From Pseudoneurospora amorphoporcata (Eukaryota; Ascomycota; Sordariomycetes; Sordariales; Sordariaceae): a stretch of 64,000 bases of DNA. The notes below the pieces were generated by a model. It ran no database searches and was not told the DNA's origin. It was given only the letters and a program-made list of their open reading frames with translations. A program made the translations under genes and the position numbers. The stretch lies in contig MU859236.1 of assembly GCA_033297205.1 (NCBI GenBank), positions 1 to 64,000 on the forward strand, in the 5' to 3' direction. Shown here piece after piece: positions 49,900 to 59,642 of this stretch. Each line of letters starts with the position of its first letter. Position 1 is the first letter of the stretch.

Positions 49900-50179
49900 C
49901 AATCTAATACTGGTTTGTTTGTTAGCTCGAGACCTCGAGTCAACTTCCTTGGGCGTTTTGACATCTTAATGATTCGTTTCGTTCAATAATCAAGACGTAT
50001 TTTACCTTGCATATACTGTTTTGGGGAGTTTGATATGCGACATTGATTTTCTCTAGAGCCCTTTTGAACTGTACAGAGCCATTTATATATATGCTTGTAA
50101 GGGGTTGAAAATAATTTAAGAGAGATTTCGTCTAGTAGACCAGGCGTACCGAGCTAACAAACAAACCAGTATTGGATTG
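49900..50179. mobile_element. MITE copy 2
   Basis: 280-base element of the same family as the intronic copy at 45613-45940. The left end is CAATCTAATACTGG then TTTGTTTGTTAGCTCG; the right end is CGAGCTAACAAAC...CCAGTATTGGATTG, an inverted repeat of about 31 bases with only one or two mismatches. It is flanked by TA at 49898-49899 and 50180-50181. There is no coding capacity. The better-preserved inverted repeat suggests a younger copy than the intronic one. The interior is AT-richer than its surroundings. Confidence 0.88.
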
Positions 50180-50181
50180 TA

Positions 50182-51027
50182 CGTTTCAGCGCCAGAACCC
50201 CAAGCCGGCGCGCGCTCCAAAAATTTCTACACTGGTGAGGTTTCTAGACGCTTCTAGCTTTGTGTGACGCTGGTAGAGCAGAACTTGGACGAGAATGTTC
50301 ACGAGGCATAATTGCGACTTCGATGAGCTGTTCGACTATCGCTGTGAACCTAAACCACTAGGCCAATCAATCCTAAAACTCATTCCCATCGCATTTCATC
50401 TCATCTCATCCTTAAAACTTGAGACGAACCGAACCCATCAAATCGCCGAAGTCACTCCCGAAACAAGGCTAGCATATCACGACGGCTTCTTTTTTCTGTT
50501 GCGCACATCCTTGTCTGAGATCCGTTTCACACGTCCCGTCCGCCATCTCACAATTCAACCGCGGCTTTCTCATTCCCAGATCCATTCATCCACAACCAAG
50601 ACAGCACCAACAACGAAGCCAAGTTGACGGTCTAGACAATTGCTAGTCAAACAGCTAGACGATTCAGCCCGGATGAATCACCGTTTGCCGAGTTAGGTCG
50701 ACATCAACCAAGGTCGCTTCACTCAGGACTTACACTGTTAGTCAGCGGCAACCACTTTCAGCCTGTCTACCTACCGACTTTTGAATCTCCGAGCACCTAG
50801 ACCTCTCAGACGGTTGGGACCCCCACGCTTTTTGAGCTTGAGGTACCGGTACATTCCAGTCTCAGGTCACCTAAACGCAACCATCCAACAAACATTCAAC
50901 CCTCGGCTTCAAGTCACCATCAACCATCGCCAGCGCCAAGGTATCTCGGTCTCACCACTCTTCCCCATAGAGTGATCACTTTATAGACACCAAAAACCAA
51001 TACCTGCTACCGTGCTGCGCTTGTGCT
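50182..51027. other. Promoter/5' UTR region of the 51-kb gene
   Basis: No gene supported. The 500 bases before the ATG at 51028 are rich in CA and TC, like other leaders in this window. Confidence 0.4.
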
Positions 51028-51816
51028 GTGATGTATAGCCATCTAAGGCCAGCAGCGCGCAGACTTTCAACACGATCTGTCTCCCAGCTTAGAAGGGCCA
51101 TCAACAACACCGCCTACCAGAACCGTACCCAGATCAGCACTTCCATCGGCAACAAGGTACCTCTACCAGTACCTTCAAGGACCAGAACGATTTCCAGCGG
51201 CCGCACACTCTTGCAACAGCAGCAGGAGCAGCAAAAGATGGATACTACATCCAACGCTACTACCACCAAAGCGGACCCCGCACCGCTTGCACCATCCGCG
51301 CCGGCTACTTCGCCAAATGCAATGGGCTCAAGCACGTCAAGCACGTCACCGAGACCCGGTAGCACCTCATCCACTTCCATTTCCACCTCCGCGTCCACTG
51401 AGGCTACCAGCACCACCACACCCTCTGTACCTGAAGCCGCCGAACCCCCCAGGCCAACCATGTTCGCCCCAGAACCAGCCCCTTCAGAGCCCCTTCAGGA
51501 CCCCCTCTCAGTAGAATCCCAACGTCTCGCCGCGGGCGGTGCACCGCTCCCCCTCCCCTCTCCCGAAACCGCCACCCCCATCTCCCCATCAGACCAGCAA
51601 CAAGGTCCCAAAATCGTGACAGTAAACGGCCAAGCCGTCGCCCTCGATAACTTGGGCCCAATGGTGGTTCACAAAGACGGGACGATTTCGCGGATTGCGA
51701 ATTGGCATGAGATGACGGACCTCGAAAGAGAGACTACGCTCAGGGTGTTGGGGAAGAGGAATCAATTACGATTGACGAATCTGAGGGAGGGGAGGGTTAA
51801 TGGGGAGGGGATGTAG
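51028..51816 (+). CDS. Conserved fungal protein, possibly mitochondrial
   Basis: Single exon, 262 residues. The first 50 residues are rich in Arg and Ser with no acidic residue (MMYSHLRPAARRLSTRSVSQLRR), which fits a mitochondrial presequence. The middle is Pro/Ser/Thr-rich and low in complexity. The last 60 residues look like a real conserved domain: VNGQAVALDNLGPMVVHKDG, then TISRIANWHEMTDLERE and TTLRVLGKRNQLRL. I have a sense that this C-terminal pattern occurs in short proteins across ascomycetes but I cannot name a function. A second ATG at the next codon makes the exact start ambiguous by one residue. Convergent with cys-3. Confidence 0.75.
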   Translation: MMYSHLRPAARRLSTRSVSQLRRAINNTAYQNRTQISTSIGNKVPLPVPSRTRTISSGRTLLQQQQEQQKMDTTSNATTTKADPAPLAPSAPATSPNAMGSSTSSTSPRPGSTSSTSISTSASTEATSTTTPSVPEAAEPPRPTMFAPEPAPSEPLQDPLSVESQRLAAGGAPLPLPSPETATPISPSDQQQGPKIVTVNGQAVALDNLGPMVVHKDGTISRIANWHEMTDLERETTLRVLGKRNQLRLTNLREGRVNGEGM

Positions 51817-52621
51817 CTTCACTTATGTTATACGAGTAGTGATGGGAGTGGGTGAGGAGAGAGGATGTAGATTTAAAGAGGTATGCAAAAGGTCAGTGTC
51901 AAAAAGGTTGGGAATGGGAAAGTTTATGGAAGAAAATGACAATGGGTTAGGGGAGTTAACACCCCGGTTCCAAGGCTTCTTGGATGTTGTTTGCCCTGGT
52001 TCATATTTGCTCCGTTCGTATACTTTGTGTATTTCTCCTGTATTTGTATGCTATTTAAATATTCCTCAGTCCAATTCCAAGTCCAGTCCAAATATCAACA
52101 TGGTATCATATCACGCACTTCAAATCTACTAACTCGTCTCTTCCAGATCTTCGAGTTTGGGGAGTCCTGTAACCGCCATGAATATACTTGTTATACCGGA
52201 GTCCTGTAGCCACCATTTGTGATATCTCAATCATTCATGTCGTGTCACCATCCAGCCGTCCGTTTGTCCGTCGATCCGTCCACCCATTTGCAACCTAGGA
52301 GCAGGCTGCACGCAATACACCTGAGATGAGGTGCAGCTCATGACGGGATTACCGCTGAGCAAAATGCTGATGAGAATGAACGTGCTGGAGGAAGGAGTAA
52401 AGAAGCGAAAAGCTGCATCTGACTCTTTGTTCCATCACGAACGACTACAGAACCAGAAAAAGCCAAAAACCCGAAGTTATAAAAAAAAAAAAAAAAAAAA
52501 GACAAGGCAACCCGAAAACGCCCAGTAGAGATGATGAATATCCACCGTTATCCCAAAACCCTCTCACCACAACCCCTTTTTCCTCCACAACTAGTTGGTT
52601 ATCATCACCGGAAGCTCAGAC
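51817..52621. other. Convergent intergenic region, no gene
   Basis: Lies between the 3' ends of the 51-kb gene and cys-3. Contains an A run at 52482-52500. Nothing else recognised. Confidence 0.5.
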
Positions 52622-54487
52622 TTAGTCCTTTCTCCTCTTCTTGCTGGAGTCGACGGATTCGTCGGAACTAGGAGAAGAGGTGGACACGCAGATGGAGCTG
52701 TCGACGTTGATGGAGCTCTCATCCCTGGCGCGTTCAGCCTCGGCCCTCTCAGCCTTGGCAGCAGCGCGATCCTGGGTAACCTGGGCAGCCTGGGCAGAGA
52801 GCTCGCGAAGAAGCTTGAGAATGTCCTCCCTGCCGCCGTGCTTATCGGTAACGAGGCCCTTGAGCCACTTGTTCTCCGTCTCGAGAGCCTGAATGCGTCC
52901 CTCGAGCTGGGTGACCTTCTCGGACATCTCCTTGGCCGACTTTTCGAGCGCCTGCTCGCGCTGCTTCTTCTTGATGCGGAACCGGGCGCTGGCGGCAGTG
53001 TTGCGCTTGCGCTTGTCTTCCTCGGCGGCGATACGAGAGGCCTCCTCGAAGCTCATGACGCGGGCGCCGGGAGTGGGGGGGACGGACATGGCATCGCTGG
53101 CCTTGCGCTTGTTGCCGCCTAGTTGGGGAGGGTTGGCGAGGACATAGCCGGGCTGATGGGAGTGCTGAACATGATGAGGAGCGTGGTGCTGAGAGACCGG
53201 AGGGTAGGTGGCTTGCGGGTTGGGCTGAATGGGCTGGAGCTGGCCTAGAGTGTCTGGGTAGGCCGGGATGGTGGGCGAGGCGTAGGTAGTGGTGAAGTCG
53301 CCAAAGTTAAAGTCGGCTGAGGACATTGTGCCATGGTTAGCGGAGTCATTCCATAAAGAAAGCTTGTTTCGCACAACAGGATGACACAATCTGATATACA
53401 AGACAGGGAAAGGAGAAGAAAGCCAGGAAGGTCCCCAAACGACAATATCAGAACGTCGTCAACATGGGAAAGGAAGGCAGAGACTGGGGGGAGACTGCGT
53501 GGTAGCCAAGAAGGGTTAGGTGGTTGGCATCGACCATTGTTGATCAACCCTCGTCGATGGTGCAATCTCCCCAAAGTCACGAGAAATGACACCATTCTCG
53601 GGGAGCATTGTCATTTGTCAGCCCCATATTAGGCCCTCCCACCCACCCACACCCAGAAAGAAACATCAATGGCAGGTACCTCGACCTCTGAGATGCCTCC
53701 AGCGACCATTGTTTCTCCAAACTCGCCCCCAATCAAGAAACGGTCCAAGCCATGTGGGCATGGCCGGAGAAGAGTGGGGTGACGAACACTTTCCCCGATT
53801 CCCGATAAGGAGGAGGATTCTCTTTGGCGAATGCAGCTGACTGCAGCTATTCGAAGTCGTGATGGACGGCCCTGATGATGTTTATCTGCCTCCTTCCTGA
53901 CAGAGGTCGTCCGGGGTCGTCCGGGTACCACCACCGCCGTCGCATCGCTTTTTTCTTCTTCTTCTCTTCCCGAGACACTAGCCCCGTCTGTGCAGCATTC
54001 CGCCATGCATGCTCACCGGTACCTCCATCACAAGGTGGAGGGGTCTTTCAAGGTGGGAAATAAAACGGGGTGAAACAAACTGACAACCGAGGAAACACAA
54101 GTTTCTAAGACACAACTAAGCCACAGAGAGACATAGACAGAGATAAACATAAGACTGACAAAATCGCGAACAAAACCACTAACCTGCGGGAGCAGCAAAT
54201 TCCAAGCCCTGGTCAAGGCCCGATAGGAAATCGGTCATGAAGGCATCGGTCGGCACATCGGGCGACGTCGCCGACGATTCGACGGGAGTAGGAGCGACAA
54301 CAGCAGCATCGGGCTTGATAGGTGGCGCTTGGTAGTCGGTGTTTTGGCCCGTCTCGTAGTCGAAGAAGTTGGTATTGGTGAAGAGGGCGAGCTCCTCGTC
54401 GTTGGGAGCCACAAACTCGTCGACCTGCGGCTCCTGCACATTCAGGTTGCGCAGGTAGCTGGTGAAGTTGATGCGGCTGCCGGCCAT
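52622..54487 (-). CDS. CYS-3 / MetR-type bZIP sulfur regulator
   Basis: A bZIP activator of sulfur-acquisition genes under sulfur limitation. The bZIP is unmistakable: basic region EEDKRKRNTAASARFRIKKK, then a leucine zipper through LEGRIQALETENKWLKGL. A Ser/Asp-rich tail ends KKRRKD. Two models fit. Short: ATG at 53326, one exon, 234 residues, close to the length I recall published for Neurospora CYS3. Long: exon 54487-54184 joined to 53316-52622 gives 332 residues. The GTTAGT donor, a CTAAC branch and the CCTCAG acceptor join in phase as GCC. The added exon (MAGSRINFTSYLRNLNVQ, ALFTNTNFFDYETGQNTDYQ) looks like the N-terminus of other fungal MetR proteins as I recall them. In the long model the short-form ATG lies across the 3' splice site (ATGTCCTCAG). 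A CYS3-type binding site lies between the exons. Confidence 0.9.
53586..53595. promoter_or_regulatory. CYS3-type binding site, likely autoregulatory
   Basis: ATGACACCAT is a perfect fit to the known palindromic CYS3 consensus ATGRYRYCAT. It lies 260 bases upstream of the short-form start and inside the intron of the long form. A 9-of-10 match (ATGACACAAT) is at 53381-53390. CYS3 is known to activate its own gene. Confidence 0.65.
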
Positions 54488-57400
54488 TTTGACGGTGATT
54501 TGTGTGGTTTTGAGTGTTGTCGGTCTGGTGGTGTTCTTCTTGAGGTCGCTCTTGATAACCAAGTTCTTCCTTCTCTTTCTAGAGTGTAGTAGACGGTATA
54601 ACGTCCCAACGCTGGCGCGCCTTGCCAGGCGAGTGCTGGAGTAGTGTCGGGAATTATGCAATCGATTGATCTTCCTGGGTTGTCGAAGTGTGTGTAGTCG
54701 AAAAAAACGAGGTAGATTTTGGGAGGAGAGGAACGGCGCCGGGATGGTGAATGTTTAACTGTGTTCGACGGGATGGAAAGCGTGCGAAGAGGCCAACGCA
54801 GGGGGAGCGACGGGGGCCCGGGAGCGCTGGAGCTGATGACTGGATGAGCACCACGACGGGGGCGGGGCACTGGAGCCTCTTGGACTGGAGCCTCTCGAGG
54901 GCCGGACAACTGGAGTCGGAATGGAACTTGATGGGGTCCGGTTCCAGTCCGGTGATGTTGAGAATGGAGCCTTAGACGAAGCCCTAAACCGCGATTCCTG
55001 GTCGAGACAAGTGGATTTGGGTATCAAGCGGTCGAATGATTCGGCAGTATGCTCGGAGACCGTTGTTTCCAGCGAGTCAGCGGCGTGGTACTTGGCCGGT
55101 AGGGACGTAGAGTTCGTCGCTGGGTCAGGTGTAGATTCCCAAGGTTGGTCAGAGTTGGAAACCGGAGGGGGGCCGTCGTCGGAGGACGGGAGGGAAATTT
55201 GCAAAGGTATGATCAACGACGGTGAGCGACAGGAGGGGAGAAGGTAATTTTGATTGCAAGAAAACACAAATGCCACCGAAAACCGTTTGTCTAAAAGAGC
55301 AATAAAGAATGCTCGCGGTGAGAATGAATGGTGTTGACTGCGGTGTTGGGTCCGAGTGTCTTGTGAAGAAAGACGGAAGGGAACTTGAAAAGTGGAAAGG
55401 TTGAAGAAGCGAAGGAGCGGCCATCGGCTATGATGACTGGTTGGACTCGGGCAGCATGGGGCCGGCGGGGTCTTTCCAATGTGCTATTAGTCAGAGGCCA
55501 TCCCACGCTCTTTGCGTGCCGTGCTACTTAACCCAACAAGGACTTGCGTGCGTGGGCGGTACTGGACACTAAAACCCTCTCTACTTCAGCGGGCAGTGAC
55601 CGCTAACCACCAGCACCCAATTCTCACCACTCTCATCGGCCACCGAATGGGCAGTGGCCTCCATCCCACGCTGTCCGCAACCCTCTCGCTCGCGGTACCC
55701 GGGCGAATGCTACCTTATGTACTAGGTACCAAGAACAAAGACACCAATCACGGCAGAGCACGCCGTGACTTGCAGGTTTTCATCACAAAGTCGGTTTAGC
55801 AACTGGAATCGTTGACGTTTTTGAGGATTGTCTAGGCTGCGCCCTTCATGTCAGACTTTTCCTATTCAAACCCCATTTTGGTCGCGGTCAGCCTGTCAGT
55901 GTCACCGACGGTGAATCGGTCAACATCTCGGTACCTAGTACTTCCCCTTTGTTCGGTTGCGCCGCACGACCGAATGAGATGTCAAACTCCGAGGCCAACA
56001 AAGACATCAACTCCACGTCTCCTTCACCAACGTCAACACTAGAAGACCACCAAGCAGCGCTAGGAACGCCAATCATTCGGTAGTTATAGTCTTGTCGGGA
56101 CATTGTTCTGGTCATGTCCTTTTGTTGCCCTCATGCTGTTCTTCTGATGCTCCATTGTGCGCCTAGCACACAGTGACAGGCCTTGAAGACTGAAAAGAGA
56201 CGGTTCCAACGACAATGACACGCTAGATCTGCAGGACGATGCAGTGGGACGCATTGGCGAGTGAGAGCCTCTGATTTCTCACGCGTTCTCTGAAAGGCGG
56301 ACCATTCACATGTCACGCCTGTATTATTAATCCAGTTGGGGACGCCGTGAAACCCTGACGATGTTGCTATGCACTACATTATTAACTAGCTAAACAAAGG
56401 GGACTCCTTGACGGATCAAGTCAACTCACGGCATCCAGCACCGGCATCAATTCGGAAAACATGATGACTCTCCCTCACCGTAGTAACATCAAAAATGGCC
56501 AAAATGCTAGGATGTTGTGCACATCAACATTGGCGATTTATCAGCAATGGAAATGGACAGACAATCCTACCTTCCCTCTTCTTCCTACTGTATGAGATCA
56601 CGACCGTTGTTGACGTCGGTGAGATCCGACTTCCACTGTGGAAATACATGGTAAACCGTCCGAGATCGGCAGCATTCCATAGGCCAGAACCTTCGGATCG
56701 AGGATCGCTGTGGAGTTCTCTCAGTGCCCTCTTCAGGCGGAGTCTGTTTTAGGCTTTGTTTTAGGAACAGGCACAGGGCAGGCATTGGGCCGGAGGAGGA
56801 CAAAGGAACCGAAAAGGCTTCACGCCGACTCTCTTCCTCTTCCGGCGCCTTTGCAGAGCTGACGGTTGGTCGGATGTGGACACCAAATCACAGCGAATGT
56901 CCATCAACCGGGCTACTGAGGCCAAAAAGAAAGATGATGGTGATGGGTTCCTGTCGATGATTTTCAGTGTGATCCGTGTGTTCTTGGCTGGCCCGGAGCG
57001 TCCTCCATAACAGGGAAATGCCAAACACTTTGTCGCCAGTTGCCAACATCTGGGATCGACGGGGACGATGGAGATGAGGACGGCGACGAAAGCGGACTCT
57101 AGTGGGAGACTCCACCATCTGGAGGTACGTACCTACATGCCAGGCGTTGAGCGCACAGGCCAGCCGATAGTGCGGCTTTGTTAACCGTCGATCCGGAGAC
57201 AACACCCTACGGCGCAAGGGGGGCCAACACGGTAACATCGAGCGGCTCGGTTGTTGACTTGCGACGCGGTCTGGACAAACACCATCCCGACATCCACATC
57301 CCGTCCCGGTCGGCCAAGCCCGGTCCCGCAAATCCACCCAGGTCCAGCGGACTGCCAAGCATTGAACGATCGCGACCACTAAACTTCAGGGTCATCCAAA

Positions 57401-57501
57401 CCACCAAAACACGCGACACCCACACAAACCAAACAAACAACACCACGGCACGAGGAGGGAGGAGGGGCCACCAATCCCATGACCCCCAACTCGACAACAA
57501 C
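54488..57501. other. 3 kb between cys-3 and CHL4, no gene seen
   Basis: Divergent upstream regions of both genes. Open frames here (for example 54755-55276 minus and 56888-57379 minus) are Ser/Pro- or Cys/Arg-rich and match no family. No RNA gene found. Confidence 0.45.
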
Positions 57502-59229
57502 ATGGCGCCCATCTCCATCCCCACCACCGCGCGACTACCCTCCTCTTTACGCGTCGACCCCTCCAACCCAGCCGTTTTCAAGATCCTGAACCGGCTCTCT
57601 CGCGCCTCTCTCCTCACCCTCTCACTCGACTGGCTCGACGAGCGCAATCTCGCCCTAGCAGCGCCCTACCTCCGGCCACCTTCCTCCTCCGAATACGATG
57701 CCGAAGATGAATATGCCGACGACTTCAACCCGCCCGCGCGCTCGCTCGACGCCCTGCAGGAGCTTTACACAAGTCTACAGTCGCGCAAGGGGTCCAAGCG
57801 GGAGGTGATTGACCGAATTATCGAGGGGGACTGGCGCCATGGTCTGACGCTGTATCAGCTCGCCATGGCGGATATCCAGTACCTTTATGATCACCCGACG
57901 TCGCAGAAGTGGGCGGCTTATCGAATTATGCCTCTAAAGCCATTATCCACGAACGACGAGGAGGAGGAACAACAACAACAACCGGAAATCGACAAAGAAT
58001 CGCTCGTCATACCAAGGTTTCACCCTTCTACGTTCCTAAAGAACCTCCAAGCTCAAGTACCACCTGACGTCAAGGCGCATTACAACTTCGACCGCCACCG
58101 CACCCTCCCTCTCTCCATCCTGCGCATCTTCATCCTCGACTCGCCCTATAACACTAGTCTCGGTTTACAATCCGGCTCCTCCAAGACCGGCCATCGCAAG
58201 GCAGCAACAACGACATTCGACACCTCCCGCACCGTCTACATCGCCTTCCCCGACGCTTCTCCCTACATCTACATCTCCAAACCACAACTCCTCTCTGGCT
58301 CCGCGCCTCCCACCGGTTCCGGTCCTGGGTCCTCCACCGCGAAAGCCACAGGGATCAACACCACAGCCGGGGAAGCCAAATCTCTGCAGCACCTCCTACT
58401 AGTCGGCATCCCCGCCGCTTTATCCCGTCCGCGCCAGCGCTTTTGTTTGCAACCAACCAGCTTAGCAACGCGCAATCTCAACGAGCTTCTTGACCGCCGA
58501 GGCGGCGCAAATACTAGGCAAGGAGCGGCGGGCGGGGGGTGGAGCATTTATGCTGACGAGATGCGTGATAAGGGCAAGGACAGGAGGAAGAGAGGGAATA
58601 GGGAGACGCCGTTGGATACGGTTTTGCCTTCGCCTCCGCTTTCTGAGGAGGAGGAGGAGGAGGGTGACAAGGAGGAACATGGAGTTGGGAAAGGGAAAGA
58701 GGAGGGGAACAAAAGGGTAGAGCCGCCGCTGTCGCCTGGCACCAAAAAGGAGCAGAGAGAGAGGAAAAGGAGGAAATTGGTGGCTAATGCGCGGTTCGCT
58801 GATACCGGACTGGTGGGAGACGGGAAGGGTGTGGAGAGGGTTGATATCGTTCTTGAGGACGAGTTTCCCTCTCCTTCTTCTACCCAGCCTTCGTCCTCTA
58901 CTTCTTCTTCGTCTTCGTCCAGAGACAGAGACCGAGACAGAGACCGAGAAAGAGAAACCCCCGGTGATAGGGGGTCTGGGTCTAGTAGCTCCACCAGCGC
59001 AACAGCAGCAGCAGCAGCAGCAGGGAAGCAAGAAGGAGAAGAGCAATGGCGACCCACCGTCAAACTAACCTTCCACGGCTCGCACGTCTTTGCGGGCATC
59101 AGACAGCTGGTTGAGGCGGGGATTATTGATGGGGAGAGGATGCCGGGGTGGTTGACGGGCGAGGAAGGGGTTACTGTTGGGAAGGTAAGGGAGGGGAGGA
59201 TTAGAGGACATAAGGGGAGTGGACTTTGA
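57502..59229 (+). CDS. Inner kinetochore protein CHL4/Mis15 (CENP-N family)
   Basis: Single exon, 575 residues. CENP-N/Chl4 is part of the constitutive centromere network and, with CENP-L/Iml3, contacts the centromeric CENP-A nucleosome. The N-terminal part has the family look (RVDPSNPAVFKILNRLSRASLLTLSLDWL, REVIDRIIEGDWRHGLTLYQLAMAD, LYDHPTSQKWAAYRI, PLSILRIFILDSPYN). The C-terminus ends HVFAGIRQLVEAGIIDGERMPGWLTGEEG, the conserved close. Between them lies a long charged low-complexity insert (about residues 350-515) with Glu/Lys runs and an alternating Arg-Asp stretch near residues 474-484. Start: the ATG at 57502 begins the family N-terminus. The frame stays open back to 57178, but that part is unconserved and likely 5' UTR. 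Convergent with the TatD gene. Confidence 0.93.
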   Translation: MAPISIPTTARLPSSLRVDPSNPAVFKILNRLSRASLLTLSLDWLDERNLALAAPYLRPPSSSEYDAEDEYADDFNPPARSLDALQELYTSLQSRKGSKREVIDRIIEGDWRHGLTLYQLAMADIQYLYDHPTSQKWAAYRIMPLKPLSTNDEEEEQQQQPEIDKESLVIPRFHPSTFLKNLQAQVPPDVKAHYNFDRHRTLPLSILRIFILDSPYNTSLGLQSGSSKTGHRKAATTTFDTSRTVYIAFPDASPYIYISKPQLLSGSAPPTGSGPGSSTAKATGINTTAGEAKSLQHLLLVGIPAALSRPRQRFCLQPTSLATRNLNELLDRRGGANTRQGAAGGGWSIYADEMRDKGKDRRKRGNRETPLDTVLPSPPLSEEEEEEGDKEEHGVGKGKEEGNKRVEPPLSPGTKKEQRERKRRKLVANARFADTGLVGDGKGVERVDIVLEDEFPSPSSTQPSSSTSSSSSSRDRDRDRDRERETPGDRGSGSSSSTSATAAAAAAGKQEGEEQWRPTVKLTFHGSHVFAGIRQLVEAGIIDGERMPGWLTGEEGVTVGKVREGRIRGHKGSGL

Positions 59230-59642
59230 ATTGGGACAGCCATTGACAGGATGGAGAATGATTTGAGGTCCGAGGAGCCTCCGTAGGAGATCATAGTCGC
59301 CATGCCCGGCAGGGAGGTACGTCCAAGTAAGCTTAAAACTAACAAGGCTGAAGACTGGACAGGGTTAGGGTTATGGAAAAGGGGTTTTGTGTTACGGATA
59401 TCCGGGTACGGTAGCAGTGGCGTCTTGGGAAAATCATTATATTAGGACAGGAATAGCAGCCAAATAGACGAGGCAGTATTTATCTACTGTAATGTTTTTT
59501 AATAGATGTATGATACCACAGTTGCAATTATATTTTATTCTACCTACCTCATAATAGATTATCATTGAGCAAAGGCAAGGTCTATGTCGTTTTTTTTTTT
59601 TCATGCTTAAAGCTAACTCTATAATATCTACGCTCTACTTAC

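Noticed and set aside
57178..57501. N-terminal extension of the CHL4 frame
   Set aside because: Open frame only; the composition is unlike the protein and the conserved family start fits the ATG at 57502.
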